Assembly (NCBI GenBank): GCA_016213105.1
Contig: JACRBN010000003.1
Location: forward strand, 1-64,000
Origin: Chloroflexota bacterium
Lineage (GTDB): Bacteria > Chloroflexota > Anaerolineae > Anaerolineales > Villigracilaceae
Direction: 5' to 3'
Length of the DNA stretch: 64,000 nucleotides
The notes below the pieces were generated by a model, which saw only the letters and a list, made by a program, of their open reading frames with translations, was not told where the DNA came from and did not search any database. Position 1 is the first letter of the stretch. Each line of letters opens with the position of its first letter. Shown one piece after another: positions 16,867 to 25,676 of the stretch. The position numbers and the translations under genes were made by a program.

Positions 16867-18183
16867 CTACAACACCGCATCCAGAATCAACGCCAGGAAG
16901 ATGAACGCCAGGTACATGCTCGACCAGCGGTACATCGTCCAGGCCACCTTGTTGCCAGGCACCTTCCACACGCGCCAGGCGGTGTAGATCAGCGAGAGTC
17001 CCAGCAGAATCGCCGAGACCAGATAGATCGTCCCAGCCAGGCGGAAGATGGGCAGCAGCAATGTGACGGCCACCAGTTCGAAGGTGTAGATCAATATCTG
17101 GCGGCGCGTCTCCTCCTCGCCGCGCACGACGGGCATCATCGGCACGCCCGCGCGCGCGTAGTCCTTCTGTCGCACGATGGCCAGCGCCCAGAAATGCGGC
17201 GGAGTCCACATGAAGACGATGCCGAACAGGATCAGCGCCGCCAGGTCGAGTCTGCCCGTGGCGGCCGCCCAGCCCACCATCGGCGGGATCGCCCCCGCCC
17301 CGCCGCCAATGACGATGTTCTGCACCGTGGCCTTCTTCAACCACAAACTGTAAAAGAAGACGTAATAGAAAATGCCCGCTAGCGAGAGCAGCGCGGCCAG
17401 CAGGTTGACGAACCCCGCCAGCACGTAATAACTGGTCAGACTCAGCGCCAGGCCAAAGGCCAGCCCCTCGGCGGCCGTCAGCCGCTCGGAGGCCAGCGGA
17501 CGTTTGGCGGTGCGCTGCATGTTCTTGTCCAGTTCGCGGTCGATGTACTGGTTCAGCGCAGAGGATCCGCCCGCCGCCAGCGCGCCGCCCAGCAGGGTCC
17601 AGAAGGCCAGTTCGAAGGAGGGCCACTGCTTGCCGCCCGCCACCAATCCCGCGAAGGTGGTCACCAGCAGCAGCGCCACAATCAACGGCTTGGAGAGCGC
17701 GAAGAAATCCTTCAGGCGCTGACGTCCGTCCATCACGGGAACAGACTGGGGGTCCACGGCCAGGACGCCCGCGGCCAGGGTCAGGGCCAGCAGCGCGATC
17801 CACAGCGAGACCGCCGTCAGCCCGTGCAGCACAGCCAGGTGGCGGGCCAGTCCATGCGTCACCTCCAGCGAGCCGATCAGCGCCTGCCCGAAGAACAGCA
17901 CCCCCAGCACGGTGGTTAGCGGCAGCAGGATGGCGTGTTCGCGCTGTTCGCGCCAGGCCTTGCGCAGCACCCAAATCATCTGCACCGAAACCAGTGCCGC
18001 TACCAAACGGTGCGCAAGTTGCAGCCAGCCCGCGGGTTGAATGGGCGTGCAGATCGGCCAGCCCTGACAGTAGGCGGCCGCGCCCGTCAGCGTCACCACG
18101 CGGCCCAGGATGGTCAGCGCGAGAACGAGAAAGAACAGCGCCAGGGTCTGGCGGGCGAACGAGGAACGCAGCGAATATTTCAT
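16867..18183 (-). CDS. ctaB: Half-size heme A synthase (CtaA) fused to protoheme IX farnesyltransferase (CtaB)
   Basis: 438 residues from ATG 18183, which overlaps the SURF1 stop (ATGA). Residues about 1-150 form a four-helix CtaA/COX15-like half, with a YCQGWPIC cysteine pair and histidines in LAHRL and HGLARHL. Residues about 160-438 are a UbiA-family CtaB with NQYIDRELD and a later acidic motif. It makes heme O, and perhaps heme A, for the adjacent oxidase. Full-length CtaA normally has eight helices, so only one half is fused here. No second CtaA half is seen in the window. Confidence 0.87.
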   Translation of the reverse strand: MKYSLRSSFARQTLALFFLVLALTILGRVVTLTGAAAYCQGWPICTPIQPAGWLQLAHRLVAALVSVQMIWVLRKAWREQREHAILLPLTTVLGVLFFGQALIGSLEVTHGLARHLAVLHGLTAVSLWIALLALTLAAGVLAVDPQSVPVMDGRQRLKDFFALSKPLIVALLLVTTFAGLVAGGKQWPSFELAFWTLLGGALAAGGSSALNQYIDRELDKNMQRTAKRPLASERLTAAEGLAFGLALSLTSYYVLAGFVNLLAALLSLAGIFYYVFFYSLWLKKATVQNIVIGGGAGAIPPMVGWAAATGRLDLAALILFGIVFMWTPPHFWALAIVRQKDYARAGVPMMPVVRGEEETRRQILIYTFELVAVTLLLPIFRLAGTIYLVSAILLGLSLIYTAWRVWKVPGNKVAWTMYRWSSMYLAFIFLALILDAVL

Positions 18184-18929
18184 GACAGGTCCTGCCTCGG
18201 CAGGTAGAGGAACGGGTATCCAAAAAACAGCAGCGCGGCAAAGGTGAACCACTGGCCCGCATACCCCAGGTGCGGCCCTTCGGTGACCTCGTATTGATAT
18301 TGATAGGCGATGGGCGGCTCGTCATCGTTCGGATCCACGTCGGGCTGGAGGAAGACGGGCAGCAGCGGATAAGGAAGCTGTTCCGCGATGCGCTCCAGGT
18401 TGACGATGATCCAGAAATCCAGGCGGGTCTGGCCGGGCGCCAGCGCGGGATCGGCGGCCGCCCCAAAGCCTGGTTCCGTTTGCCCCAGGTGCAGGATGCC
18501 GCTGACAGCGACCTCGCCCGGCTCGTCGTACTTGCGCCAGTCGGCGGGCGCGGCGTTGCCCTCGGCGGGAATGAATCCACGTTCGACCAGCACGGCCGTC
18601 CCGTCCCCGAGCACGAGCGGCGTGAGCAGATGATAGCCCAGCACCCCGTCATGGTCGCGGTTGCGCAGCGCGACCTGATTCTCGAAATCGTAGACGCCGC
18701 GCGCGGTCACGGCGCGGTACTCCTGGGCGGTCAGATCCTCCGTCGTCGCGCCGGCCAGTTCCAGGGTCGGCATGGCGCGCACCGATTCGAAGTGGGCGTT
18801 CGCCGTCCGTCGCTGGTCGAGGCGGTCGAGCTGCCAAATTCCCAGACGGGCGCACAGGGCCGTGCCCGCGAACACGATCAGGGTGGTCAGGATCCATTTG
18901 CGGGAGAACATCGCGCGCAGGACTCTCAT
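18180..18929 (-). CDS. SURF1 family oxidase assembly protein
   Basis: 249 residues with the expected layout: one helix near each end (about 12-31 and 223-240) and a soluble domain between. Family motifs include GIWQLDRL, RGFIPAE and a terminal GYAGQWFTFA. SURF1 helps insert heme A into cytochrome oxidase. It overlaps the CtaA-CtaB gene and follows the cupredoxin-like gene. Confidence 0.87.
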   Translation of the reverse strand: MRVLRAMFSRKWILTTLIVFAGTALCARLGIWQLDRLDQRRTANAHFESVRAMPTLELAGATTEDLTAQEYRAVTARGVYDFENQVALRNRDHDGVLGYHLLTPLVLGDGTAVLVERGFIPAEGNAAPADWRKYDEPGEVAVSGILHLGQTEPGFGAAADPALAPGQTRLDFWIIVNLERIAEQLPYPLLPVFLQPDVDPNDDEPPIAYQYQYEVTEGPHLGYAGQWFTFAALLFFGYPFLYLPRQDLS

Positions 18930-19001
18930 GTCATGCCCCTTTCTGTGTGGCGCGGAATACTCTTGCGGGGCACTTTGGCATCCCGCGAACCCTTATAAAA
19001 A

Positions 19002-19502
19002 TCATACCGCCGCTTCCTTTTTCTTTTTGTCGGATTGGATGAGGATGCTGTACACCGCGAACAACGCGGAAAGCGGAAGGCCCGCGAAGAGGATGCCCGA
19101 GATGCGCGTGCCGAGCGTCACAGGCGGGCGCACATCCAGGCCGAAATATCGCGTCGGCTGGAAGGAACATTCGAGCGCGAAGTTTTCCTCGGTGGCCAAT
19201 GTCATGCTGGCTGAAGTGCCCGAGGGCACCCACAGCGGGCCAAGCTGATGAGCGACTTCATCCTGGTTGACCACCACCAACGTGTCGCCGACGACAAAAC
19301 TCATGTCCTCGGGAATGCCGGGCGGAGCCTCGCCCGCCGCCACCCGCTCCGCCGTGCCAACTGGGATGATCAGTTCGATGCGCATCGGTTCGCGGTTCTC
19401 ACGTTTGAGCAGTTGATACGAAACCTCACTCATGATGGCGCCCAGACATGTTCCCAGGAGGAGGGCGAGCAGAATGCGCTTGAATATTTCGCCGCGGGAC
19501 AT
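19002..19502 (-). CDS. Membrane-anchored degenerate cupredoxin-like protein
   Basis: 166 residues. An N-terminal helix (about 8-27) and a C-terminal helix (about 133-153) flank a cupredoxin-like segment: GDTLVVVNQDEVAHQLG then LECSFQP. The first copper-type His and the Cys are in the right places, but the usual second His is Gln and the axial Met is missing. It sits between SCO and SURF1, which suggests a role in oxidase or copper-site assembly. Function is otherwise unknown. Confidence 0.55.
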   Translation of the reverse strand: MSRGEIFKRILLALLLGTCLGAIMSEVSYQLLKRENREPMRIELIIPVGTAERVAAGEAPPGIPEDMSFVVGDTLVVVNQDEVAHQLGPLWVPSGTSASMTLATEENFALECSFQPTRYFGLDVRPPVTLGTRISGILFAGLPLSALFAVYSILIQSDKKKKEAAV

Positions 19503-19507
19503 GAAAA

Positions 19508-20110
19508 CTACTCCTCCGCCAGCAGCAGCCTGACGTCGTGCAGCACGTCCTGCCAGCGCGACTCGAAGGTGAAGGACAGGCGCAGGTCCCCGTGCGTGTC
19601 GATGACCGTCACGCGCGAGGAATGGGTCACGAGGTAATTGCCGTTCTCGTCCTTGGGACTCAGTTCGCGATAGGCGCCATAATCACCCCAGATTTTACCC
19701 AGTTCCTCGATCGGCCCCGAGATGCCGACAAAGGTCGGATAAAAACGGCTGGCGTATTCCTGGATGCGTTCGGGAGAGTCGCGGTCGGGGTCCATCGTGA
19801 CGAAGACCACCTGCACCCGCTGCGCATCCGCGCCCAGTTCGGTCACCATCTGCTTCATGTTGGCCAGCGTGATCGGGCACACGTCGGGACAATAGGTGTA
19901 GCCGAAGAAGACCAGCACCACCTGTCCCTTGTGGTCGCTGAGTCGGAATTGCGTCCCGTCGGCCAGGGGCATGTCGATCTCAGGGGCGGGAATGGGTTCA
20001 TAGCTTGTCCCCAGGAAACTGGGCGGCCTGGCAAAGATGGCGGCGAGGGCAATTCCCACCAGGATGACGAACAGCGACCCAACTCCAACCCAGATGACCT
20101 TACGATCCAT
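19508..20110 (-). CDS. SCO1/SenC family copper chaperone
   Basis: 200 residues from ATG 20110 (RBS GGAGG). It has an N-terminal anchor, then a thioredoxin fold with the copper motif YCPDVCP (C74, C78) and the distal His in VTHSS (H163). SCO proteins deliver copper or reduce cysteines at the CuA site of CoxII, whose gene lies upstream in the same cluster. A terminator-like hairpin separates this gene from the CoxIII gene. Confidence 0.9.
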   Translation of the reverse strand: MDRKVIWVGVGSLFVILVGIALAAIFARPPSFLGTSYEPIPAPEIDMPLADGTQFRLSDHKGQVVLVFFGYTYCPDVCPITLANMKQMVTELGADAQRVQVVFVTMDPDRDSPERIQEYASRFYPTFVGISGPIEELGKIWGDYGAYRELSPKDENGNYLVTHSSRVTVIDTHGDLRLSFTFESRWQDVLHDVRLLLAEE

Positions 20111-20123
20111 GCGCAACCTCCAT

Positions 20124-20154
20124 AAAAAATCGGGGCGACCTGCTGGCCGCCCCG
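20124..20154 (-). terminator. Rho-independent terminator after the cox structural genes
   Basis: On the minus strand, CGGGGCG...CGCCCCG forms a 7-bp stem and is followed by ATTTTTTA. It lies between the CoxIV-CoxIII fusion gene and SCO, so it could lower expression of the assembly genes relative to the structural subunits. Confidence 0.7.
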
Positions 20155-20183
20155 AAATCATACCATCATTTGCTGGATCGGGC

Positions 20184-20963
20184 CTACGCGGCCAGTTGGA
20201 TCGCCGCTCCGATCAGGTACAGGGCGGGATAGAAGAAGATCCAGACCACGTCCACGAAGTGCCAGTACACGGCGGCGGCTTCCACGGCCCAATGCTTTTC
20301 GGCGGTGTACACGCCGCGCGCGCCGTTGCGCAGGATGACGATCAGAAACAGCACGCCCGTCAACACGTGGAAGGCGTGCATGCCCGTCATCATGTAGAAG
20401 ACGGCGCCCGCCACGCCCGAAGCGGGCGTGAGCCTCTCGTGGGAAGCGGTCGGCCATTCCACCGCCACCACGCCCAGCAGGAATGCTAGCGCCAGCACCA
20501 GCGTAATGGAGGTGTTAAGCAGGAAGCCCTTGCGGTCGCCGTGCGCCATGGCCGTCTCGCCGCGATTCATGAAGAAGGACGAGATCAACAGCACCGCGGT
20601 CACAGCCAGGCCCAGGGTCTGGTTCAGGTGCGGACGGGTCATGCCCAGCAGGTTGACGCGCGCCACCATCAGGCCGCCGAAGACGAAGGCGTCCGAGAGC
20701 AGGAACAGCCACAGTCCCAGGCGGTTGGTGCCTGTCTTGTAGGCCAGCGAATGCGGGTCGGAGCCGTCGTTCTCGTTGAGGCGGTAGACGTGCATGTAGT
20801 AGTACAGCACCAGTCCGCCCTTCACCAGGGCCACCAGCACGAGCAGGGGCACGTTTTCGAACGCGATCGCAATGAAGAATTCAAGCGCCGTCAGGACGCC
20901 CAGGTAAATGAAGATCAGCACACCCTGGCGCATGATGGTGGATTTATCTTGTGTGTGAGACAT
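20184..20963 (-). CDS. Cytochrome c oxidase subunit IV-subunit III fusion
   Basis: 259 residues. The first ~75 residues form a small-subunit-IV-like (CtaF/COX4_pro) two-to-three-helix segment with KGGLVLYYYMH. The rest is a five-helix CoxIII with GLWLFLLSDAFVFGG, FYMMTGMHAFHV and VYWHFVDVVWIFFYP. The seven-helix CoxIII form is thus replaced by a IV+III fusion. It is the third gene of the caa3 cluster and starts 15 bp after CoxI. Confidence 0.87.
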   Translation of the reverse strand: MSHTQDKSTIMRQGVLIFIYLGVLTALEFFIAIAFENVPLLVLVALVKGGLVLYYYMHVYRLNENDGSDPHSLAYKTGTNRLGLWLFLLSDAFVFGGLMVARVNLLGMTRPHLNQTLGLAVTAVLLISSFFMNRGETAMAHGDRKGFLLNTSITLVLALAFLLGVVAVEWPTASHERLTPASGVAGAVFYMMTGMHAFHVLTGVLFLIVILRNGARGVYTAEKHWAVEAAAVYWHFVDVVWIFFYPALYLIGAAIQLAA

Positions 20964-20977
20964 CGAAGCCCTACCCT

Positions 20978-23041
20978 TTACTTTTCATTCGCAAACTTAA
21001 CGTAACGTGAACCCGCCAGGCCGTAATCGTACGGCTCACCCACCACCTCGAACTCGTGCTCGTAGTTCTCCAGCGGCATCGGCGAGGGCACCAGCCATTC
21101 GGGCGAGCGGGATTCCCACAGGTTGCCTTCGGCCTTCTCGCCGTTCTTCATGCTGTGGAAGAAATTGATGATGAAGATCAGCACCGAAACGCCGATCAGG
21201 TAGCCCGTGACGGTCAGGATCAGATGGGTGAAGTCGAAGCCCATGGTCGGATCGTAATCCGCGATGCGGCGGCGCATGCCCAGCAGGCCGATGCGCATCA
21301 TGCCCAGGGTCAGGATGAAGAACGAGGGGGTCATCAGCCAGAAATGCACCTTGCCCCAGAACTCGCTCATGCGGCGGCCGGTCGCCTTGGGGAACCAGTA
21401 ATAGATGGCCGCAAAGAACGGGAAGACGAATCCGCCGAAGATCGTGTCGTGGAAGTGGCCAACGATGAAGTAGGTATCGTGCAGGTGCAGGTCGGTCGAG
21501 ACGGTGGCATTCGGGGGGCCCGAGAGGCCGCCCATCAGGAACACGACGATGCCGCCCAGCACGAAGAGCATCGGCGTGGGCGTGCGGATCTTGCCCTTCC
21601 AGATCGTCGCCACCCACGAGAAGAACTTGACGCCCGTCGGCACGGCCACCAGCAGGGTGCTGTACATGAAGGGCACGCGCAGGTACTCATTCATGCCCGA
21701 AGTGAACATGTGGTGCGCCCAGACCATGAAGCCCACCAGCGCAATGCCCAGAGAGGACATGGCCACCCACTTGTAGCCAAAGAGCGGCTTGCGCACGAAG
21801 ACCGGCAGCAGTTCCGAGATCACACCCAGGCCGGGCAGCACGAACACGTACACGGCGGGATGCGAGTAGAACCAGAACAGGTGCTGGAAGAGCACGGGGT
21901 TGCCGCCCTTGTCGGGATCGAAGAAGCCCATCCCGAACAGGCGCTGGAACATGACCAGTTGGAAGGACAGGCCGATCAACTGCGTGGCGGTCAGCGAGAT
22001 CAGCGAGGTCGCCACCGAAGCCCACACCAGGATCGGCATGCGGAAGGCGATCATGCCCCTGGCGCGCATGCGCAGGGAGGTCGCGATGATGTTCAGGCCG
22101 CCCAGGATGGAGGACCAGCCCGCCACGAACACGCCCAGGAAGAACATCTGCATGCCCACGGGCGCGCGCGCCGAAAGCGGCGGATAGCCCGTCCAGCCGG
22201 TGTCGAATCCGCCCAGGAACAGGCTGGCCAGCAGCAGCACGGCAGCGGGTACGGCGATCCAGAACGAGAAGGCGTTCATGCGCGGGAAGGCCATATCCTG
22301 CGCGCCGAGCAGCAGCGGGACGACATAGTTCATGATGCCCGCAATGCCCAGCAGGATCGAGACGATCATGATCATACCGTGCAGGCTCATCAGCGAGTTG
22401 TACATTTGCAGGCCGTTCTGGTCGAACAACTTGAAGCTGGTCGTCAGGAATTGCAGTTGCGAAGCGGCCAGCTCGGTGCGGAAGATCAGCGCAAACAGGC
22501 CGCCCACGCTGATGAGCAGCAGCGCCACCACGGTGTACTGAACGCCGATGACCTTGTGGTCAAGGGAAACGCCAAAATATTTTTCGAAGCCGGGCTCGTC
22601 GTGATGATGTTCGGAGGTCGGCTCGCCCAGCGCCCACTTCCACCAATCCGTCACGGCCCCCACACCGACCAGGAAGGCGAGCGCGCCCACCAGGCCGCCC
22701 AACACCCAGGCAGGCTCGGTGAAGAGGAAGCCGCCCCACAGGCTGAGTCCCATGCTCGCGCGGATGCCCGTGACGAGCAATCCGCCCGCCAGCGTGCCCA
22801 CCACCTGGAAAACCAGGCCGCGGGTCACACCGCGATACCCGACCAGGCCGAAGAAGAACATGGTGGCGCCGATCAGCAGGGAGAACAAGCCGGGCACGGG
22901 AGCGTTGAAACGCAACTCCGTCGCATTGGCAAAAAAGCCGCTCTGGACGGCATAGTCAAGGAACAGCCCCACCCCGTAACCAACCAATGCGCCAACGACC
23001 AGCATCAGCAGGCCGCGCAAAACTGGATGGACATTTTTCAT
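20978..23041 (-). CDS. Cytochrome c oxidase subunit I, A2 type, with N-terminal membrane extension
   Basis: 687 residues. The core begins near residue 161. Heme and copper ligands are visible: H221 (low-spin heme), H394 and Y398 in YSHPAVY (CuB and cross-linked Tyr), H443/H444 (CuB), H529 and H531 (hemes). YSHP without the Glu marks the A2 branch found in caa3 oxidases. D249 of the D-channel entrance region is retained. The first ~160 residues form about four extra membrane helices ending in an acidic/His linker. It reduces O2 to water and pumps protons. Confidence 0.93.
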   Translation of the reverse strand: MKNVHPVLRGLLMLVVGALVGYGVGLFLDYAVQSGFFANATELRFNAPVPGLFSLLIGATMFFFGLVGYRGVTRGLVFQVVGTLAGGLLVTGIRASMGLSLWGGFLFTEPAWVLGGLVGALAFLVGVGAVTDWWKWALGEPTSEHHHDEPGFEKYFGVSLDHKVIGVQYTVVALLLISVGGLFALIFRTELAASQLQFLTTSFKLFDQNGLQMYNSLMSLHGMIMIVSILLGIAGIMNYVVPLLLGAQDMAFPRMNAFSFWIAVPAAVLLLASLFLGGFDTGWTGYPPLSARAPVGMQMFFLGVFVAGWSSILGGLNIIATSLRMRARGMIAFRMPILVWASVATSLISLTATQLIGLSFQLVMFQRLFGMGFFDPDKGGNPVLFQHLFWFYSHPAVYVFVLPGLGVISELLPVFVRKPLFGYKWVAMSSLGIALVGFMVWAHHMFTSGMNEYLRVPFMYSTLLVAVPTGVKFFSWVATIWKGKIRTPTPMLFVLGGIVVFLMGGLSGPPNATVSTDLHLHDTYFIVGHFHDTIFGGFVFPFFAAIYYWFPKATGRRMSEFWGKVHFWLMTPSFFILTLGMMRIGLLGMRRRIADYDPTMGFDFTHLILTVTGYLIGVSVLIFIINFFHSMKNGEKAEGNLWESRSPEWLVPSPMPLENYEHEFEVVGEPYDYGLAGSRYVKFANEK

Positions 23042-23058
23042 ATCATCTCCTCCGCGTA

Positions 23059-24072
23059 CTATTTCAGCGTCTTGATGAACGCGATAATGTATTGGATCTC
23101 GGTATCGCCGATGCCCACAGCGGTCGCATTGAACGCCATCGGGGCGAAGCCCTTCACCACCTGCGACTGCGGTTCCTTGATGGACTGGATCAGGTAGGCC
23201 TCATCTGCGATAACGCTCGTGCCGTCCGCCAGTTCCACCTCGTGGCCGAACAATCCCTTCCAGGTGGGGCCGTTGCCCGCCGTGCCGTTGATCGAATGAC
23301 AGGCTTTGCAGTAGGTCTCGTAGAGCTTCTGGCCGCGCTGTTCGGGCGTGGCGTTTGCCTCCGCCTCGGCCGCCGCCAGTTTTTGCTCACCCACCCACTG
23401 CTCGAAGGCAGCCTGCTCCACGACTACGATCGGCGATTCCATGTAGGCGTGCGAGGAGCCGCAGATTTCCGCGCAGCGCACCTTGTATTCCCCGATCAGG
23501 GTCGGGGTGATGCGGTATTCTGTGATGCGCCCGGGCACCAGGTCCTGCTTTACGCGAAATTCAGGCACCCAGAAGGAATGGATCACATCCAGGGCCTGCA
23601 TCTGAAAGACAACCTGCTTGTCGACCGGCAGGTACAGCGTGGGGGACGAAAAGCCGTACTCGGGATATTCGAACTGCCAGCCCCACTGGTAGCCCGTCAC
23701 CTTGATGACCATGGCGTTCGGGTCCACACGGCGGGTCTCCCCCAACGAATAGGCCCCCAGATAGGCAAAGGCCACCACGATGATCAACGGGACGATGGTC
23801 CAGGCGATCTCCAGGGTGGTATTGCCCTCGATGTGTTCAGCATCCGTGTTGTCGCCTTTTTTCCTGCGGAAAACGACCAGGCTGTACACGAGCGGCACCA
23901 CGATCAGGGAAAAAAGGAACGAGATCGCGATGACTTGCAGATTCCATAACCAGTCGATGGGAATCGCCTGGGCGCTGGCCTCGACAGGCATCAGGCCGAT
24001 CGCATTCAACCCGGCATAGGTGAGCACGGCAGCGGCGATGACCAGAATGCCAACAATTACAAAGTGTCGCAT
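23059..24072 (-). CDS. Cytochrome c oxidase subunit II with C-terminal cytochrome c domain
   Basis: 337 residues from ATG 24072 (a GTG at 24078 is possible). Two membrane helices are followed by the cupredoxin domain with complete CuA ligands H165, C200, E202, C204, H208 and M211. A fused cytochrome c domain binds heme through CKACH (C255, C258, H259). This is the caa3 subunit II. It is first in the oxidase cluster and 17 bp from the CoxI gene. The N-terminus looks like a signal/anchor segment rather than a clear lipobox. Confidence 0.93.
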   Translation of the reverse strand: MRHFVIVGILVIAAAVLTYAGLNAIGLMPVEASAQAIPIDWLWNLQVIAISFLFSLIVVPLVYSLVVFRRKKGDNTDAEHIEGNTTLEIAWTIVPLIIVVAFAYLGAYSLGETRRVDPNAMVIKVTGYQWGWQFEYPEYGFSSPTLYLPVDKQVVFQMQALDVIHSFWVPEFRVKQDLVPGRITEYRITPTLIGEYKVRCAEICGSSHAYMESPIVVVEQAAFEQWVGEQKLAAAEAEANATPEQRGQKLYETYCKACHSINGTAGNGPTWKGLFGHEVELADGTSVIADEAYLIQSIKEPQSQVVKGFAPMAFNATAVGIGDTEIQYIIAFIKTLK

Positions 24073-24156
24073 ACACACTCTCCTGAAAAATAATCTTCCA
24101 CAGCGGAAAAAAACGTCCGCGACAGACCCCCCGAAGGGCCGCGCGTACCAGACTGT

Positions 24157-24185
24157 AATTTACCAAATTTTAGACAATTTGTCAC
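24157..24185 (-). promoter_or_regulatory. Candidate promoter of the oxidase cluster
   Basis: Minus strand GTGACA-N17-TAAATT, about 85 bp upstream of the CoxII start, in an AT-rich gap after the peroxiredoxin gene. The match to sigma70 consensus is moderate. Confidence 0.35.
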
Positions 24186-24222
24186 GTTTTTTGAGCACAA
24201 AATAATAACACTGTTCGATTTT

Positions 24223-24702
24223 TTAAGATGCGCTTTGAAATGCCGCCAATACTTCCGCGCTGTGCTCGGCGGGACGGACATTCTCGAAGACGCGCAAAAT
24301 CGACCCCTGCGGGTCGATCAAAAAAGTGGTGCGCAGGACTCCCTCGTAGGCCTTGCCCATGAACTTCTTGGGACCCCAGACGCCATAGGCGTCGCAAACC
24401 TTGTGTCCTTCGTCGGCCAGCAGGGCAAACGGCAGTTGGAACTTGGCCTTGAACTTCCTGTGCGACTCCACGGAGTCGGGGCTGACGCCCAAAACGGTCA
24501 CACCCGCCTGCTCGTAGGCCGAATAGTCGTCGCGGAAGTTGCAGGCTTCCTTGGTGCAGCCAGGCGTATCATCCTTTGGATAGAAATACAAAACCACGCG
24601 CTGGCCGCGAAAATCGGACAGGCGTCGAGTCTGGTTCATATCATCGATTAATTCGAAATCGGGTGCAGGAATCCCAAAAGAAATAGGCACAGGCTCCTCC
24701 AT
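24223..24702 (-). CDS. bcp: Peroxiredoxin, Bcp/PrxQ type
   Basis: 159 residues. The motif FYPKDDTPGCTKEAC holds the peroxidatic cysteine and, four residues on, the resolving cysteine of the Bcp/PrxQ class. It reduces hydroperoxides with thioredoxin. Its length is typical. It is encoded upstream of the oxidase cluster on the same strand, with an AT-rich gap between them. Confidence 0.92.
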   Translation of the reverse strand: MEEPVPISFGIPAPDFELIDDMNQTRRLSDFRGQRVVLYFYPKDDTPGCTKEACNFRDDYSAYEQAGVTVLGVSPDSVESHRKFKAKFQLPFALLADEGHKVCDAYGVWGPKKFMGKAYEGVLRTTFLIDPQGSILRVFENVRPAEHSAEVLAAFQSAS

Positions 24703-24799
24703 GAGCTTTGGTCGGAGGGCATTATACCCGTATTTTTCAGGTTCGGAAGTGGAACTTCCAGGTTTTGACGAAAGGTCAATGTCTCCTGACGTTGGCTTC

Positions 24800-25210
24800 C
24801 TATTCCATCACGCGCAGTGCGGCGATCACCTGCCAGATCTGCTCATCGGACAGGATGCCTTTCCAGCCCGCCATGGCTGTGCCCGCCCGGCCCGTGCGGA
24901 TGCGCCAAAACAGGTAATCATCCGCGGCGCTTTCATTTAAAGTCACCAGGTTCCTGGGCCGCGGATTGAGGGAGGCGGCCACGGGACCATCCCCGTGCCC
25001 GCTGTCGCCGTGGCAGGTGGCGCAGTTGGTCTGGTACAGTGCCTGCCCATCCGTCACAGCCTCCGCGCCGAAGGGGTTGGTCAGGCCCGCGTAATCCGAC
25101 GGGACCGCCGCCAGGGTTGCGGCAGGCGCTGCCGTGCTGACGGGCTGAGGTCCGCCACACGCCGCCAGCATCCCAGCCAGGATCATCAAAAGGAACAGGA
25201 TTTTCTTCAT
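24800..25210 (-). CDS. Lipoprotein cytochrome c
   Basis: 136 residues from ATG 25210. A signal peptide with the lipobox LAAC is followed by a low-complexity linker and one class I cytochrome c domain with CATCH and a distal Met in the GTAMAGW region. It is probably a membrane-tethered electron carrier feeding the caa3 oxidase nearby (inference). Confidence 0.85.
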   Translation of the reverse strand: MKKILFLLMILAGMLAACGGPQPVSTAAPAATLAAVPSDYAGLTNPFGAEAVTDGQALYQTNCATCHGDSGHGDGPVAASLNPRPRNLVTLNESAADDYLFWRIRTGRAGTAMAGWKGILSDEQIWQVIAALRVME

Positions 25211-25310
25211 AGTCTCTCTTTCGTAACTCGAAAAATGGTGCGTGCCCGCAAAAAACCGCTGTCTGCGCAGCGGTTGGATTTTTGTGCCCATCAGCGCTGT
25301 ACGGCGCGGG

Positions 25311-25676
25311 TTAAAGCAGCCCCGACTTGCGCAGGACGCCCTCCAGGGCTTCGAGATTGACAGGCTTGATCAGGATAGCCAGGGCGCCGCCTTTCAGCAC
25401 GCGCTGACGGGTCTCCGGTTGATCGTCGGAGGTGACGACGATCACGGGGATGCGGGACAACCGGGGTTCCCGCTTGAGATAGGACAGGATCTCGGTGCCC
25501 GCCACCCCGGGCATGTTGATATCCAGCAGGATCAAGCTGGGAACGTAGGCCCGCAGGGCCGACATGGCAGGACTGGACCCGTACGCCACTCGCGACGGTA
25601 AACCCAGCACATCCAACATCTGCTTGAGGACATCCGCCGTATTGCGATTATCATCGATCACAAGTGCGTCTTGCAT
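25311..25676 (-). CDS. Single-domain response regulator
   Basis: 121 residues, receiver domain only. It has the acidic pair VIDDN, the phospho-acceptor Asp in LLDINMPG (about residue 55), Thr in VVTSD and Lys in LIKPVN. No output domain is present. The start codon directly follows the MoeA-fusion stop (TAAATG), so the two are translationally coupled. A histidine kinase partner is not adjacent. Confidence 0.88.
   Translation of the reverse strand: MQDALVIDDNRNTADVLKQMLDVLGLPSRVAYGSSPAMSALRAYVPSLILLDINMPGVAGTEILSYLKREPRLSRIPVIVVTSDDQPETRQRVLKGGALAILIKPVNLEALEGVLRKSGLL

Noticed and set aside
21056-23197. Plus-strand open frame of 713 codons opposite CoxI
   Set aside because: His/Gln/Arg-rich shadow; CoxI on the other strand has all heme and copper ligands.
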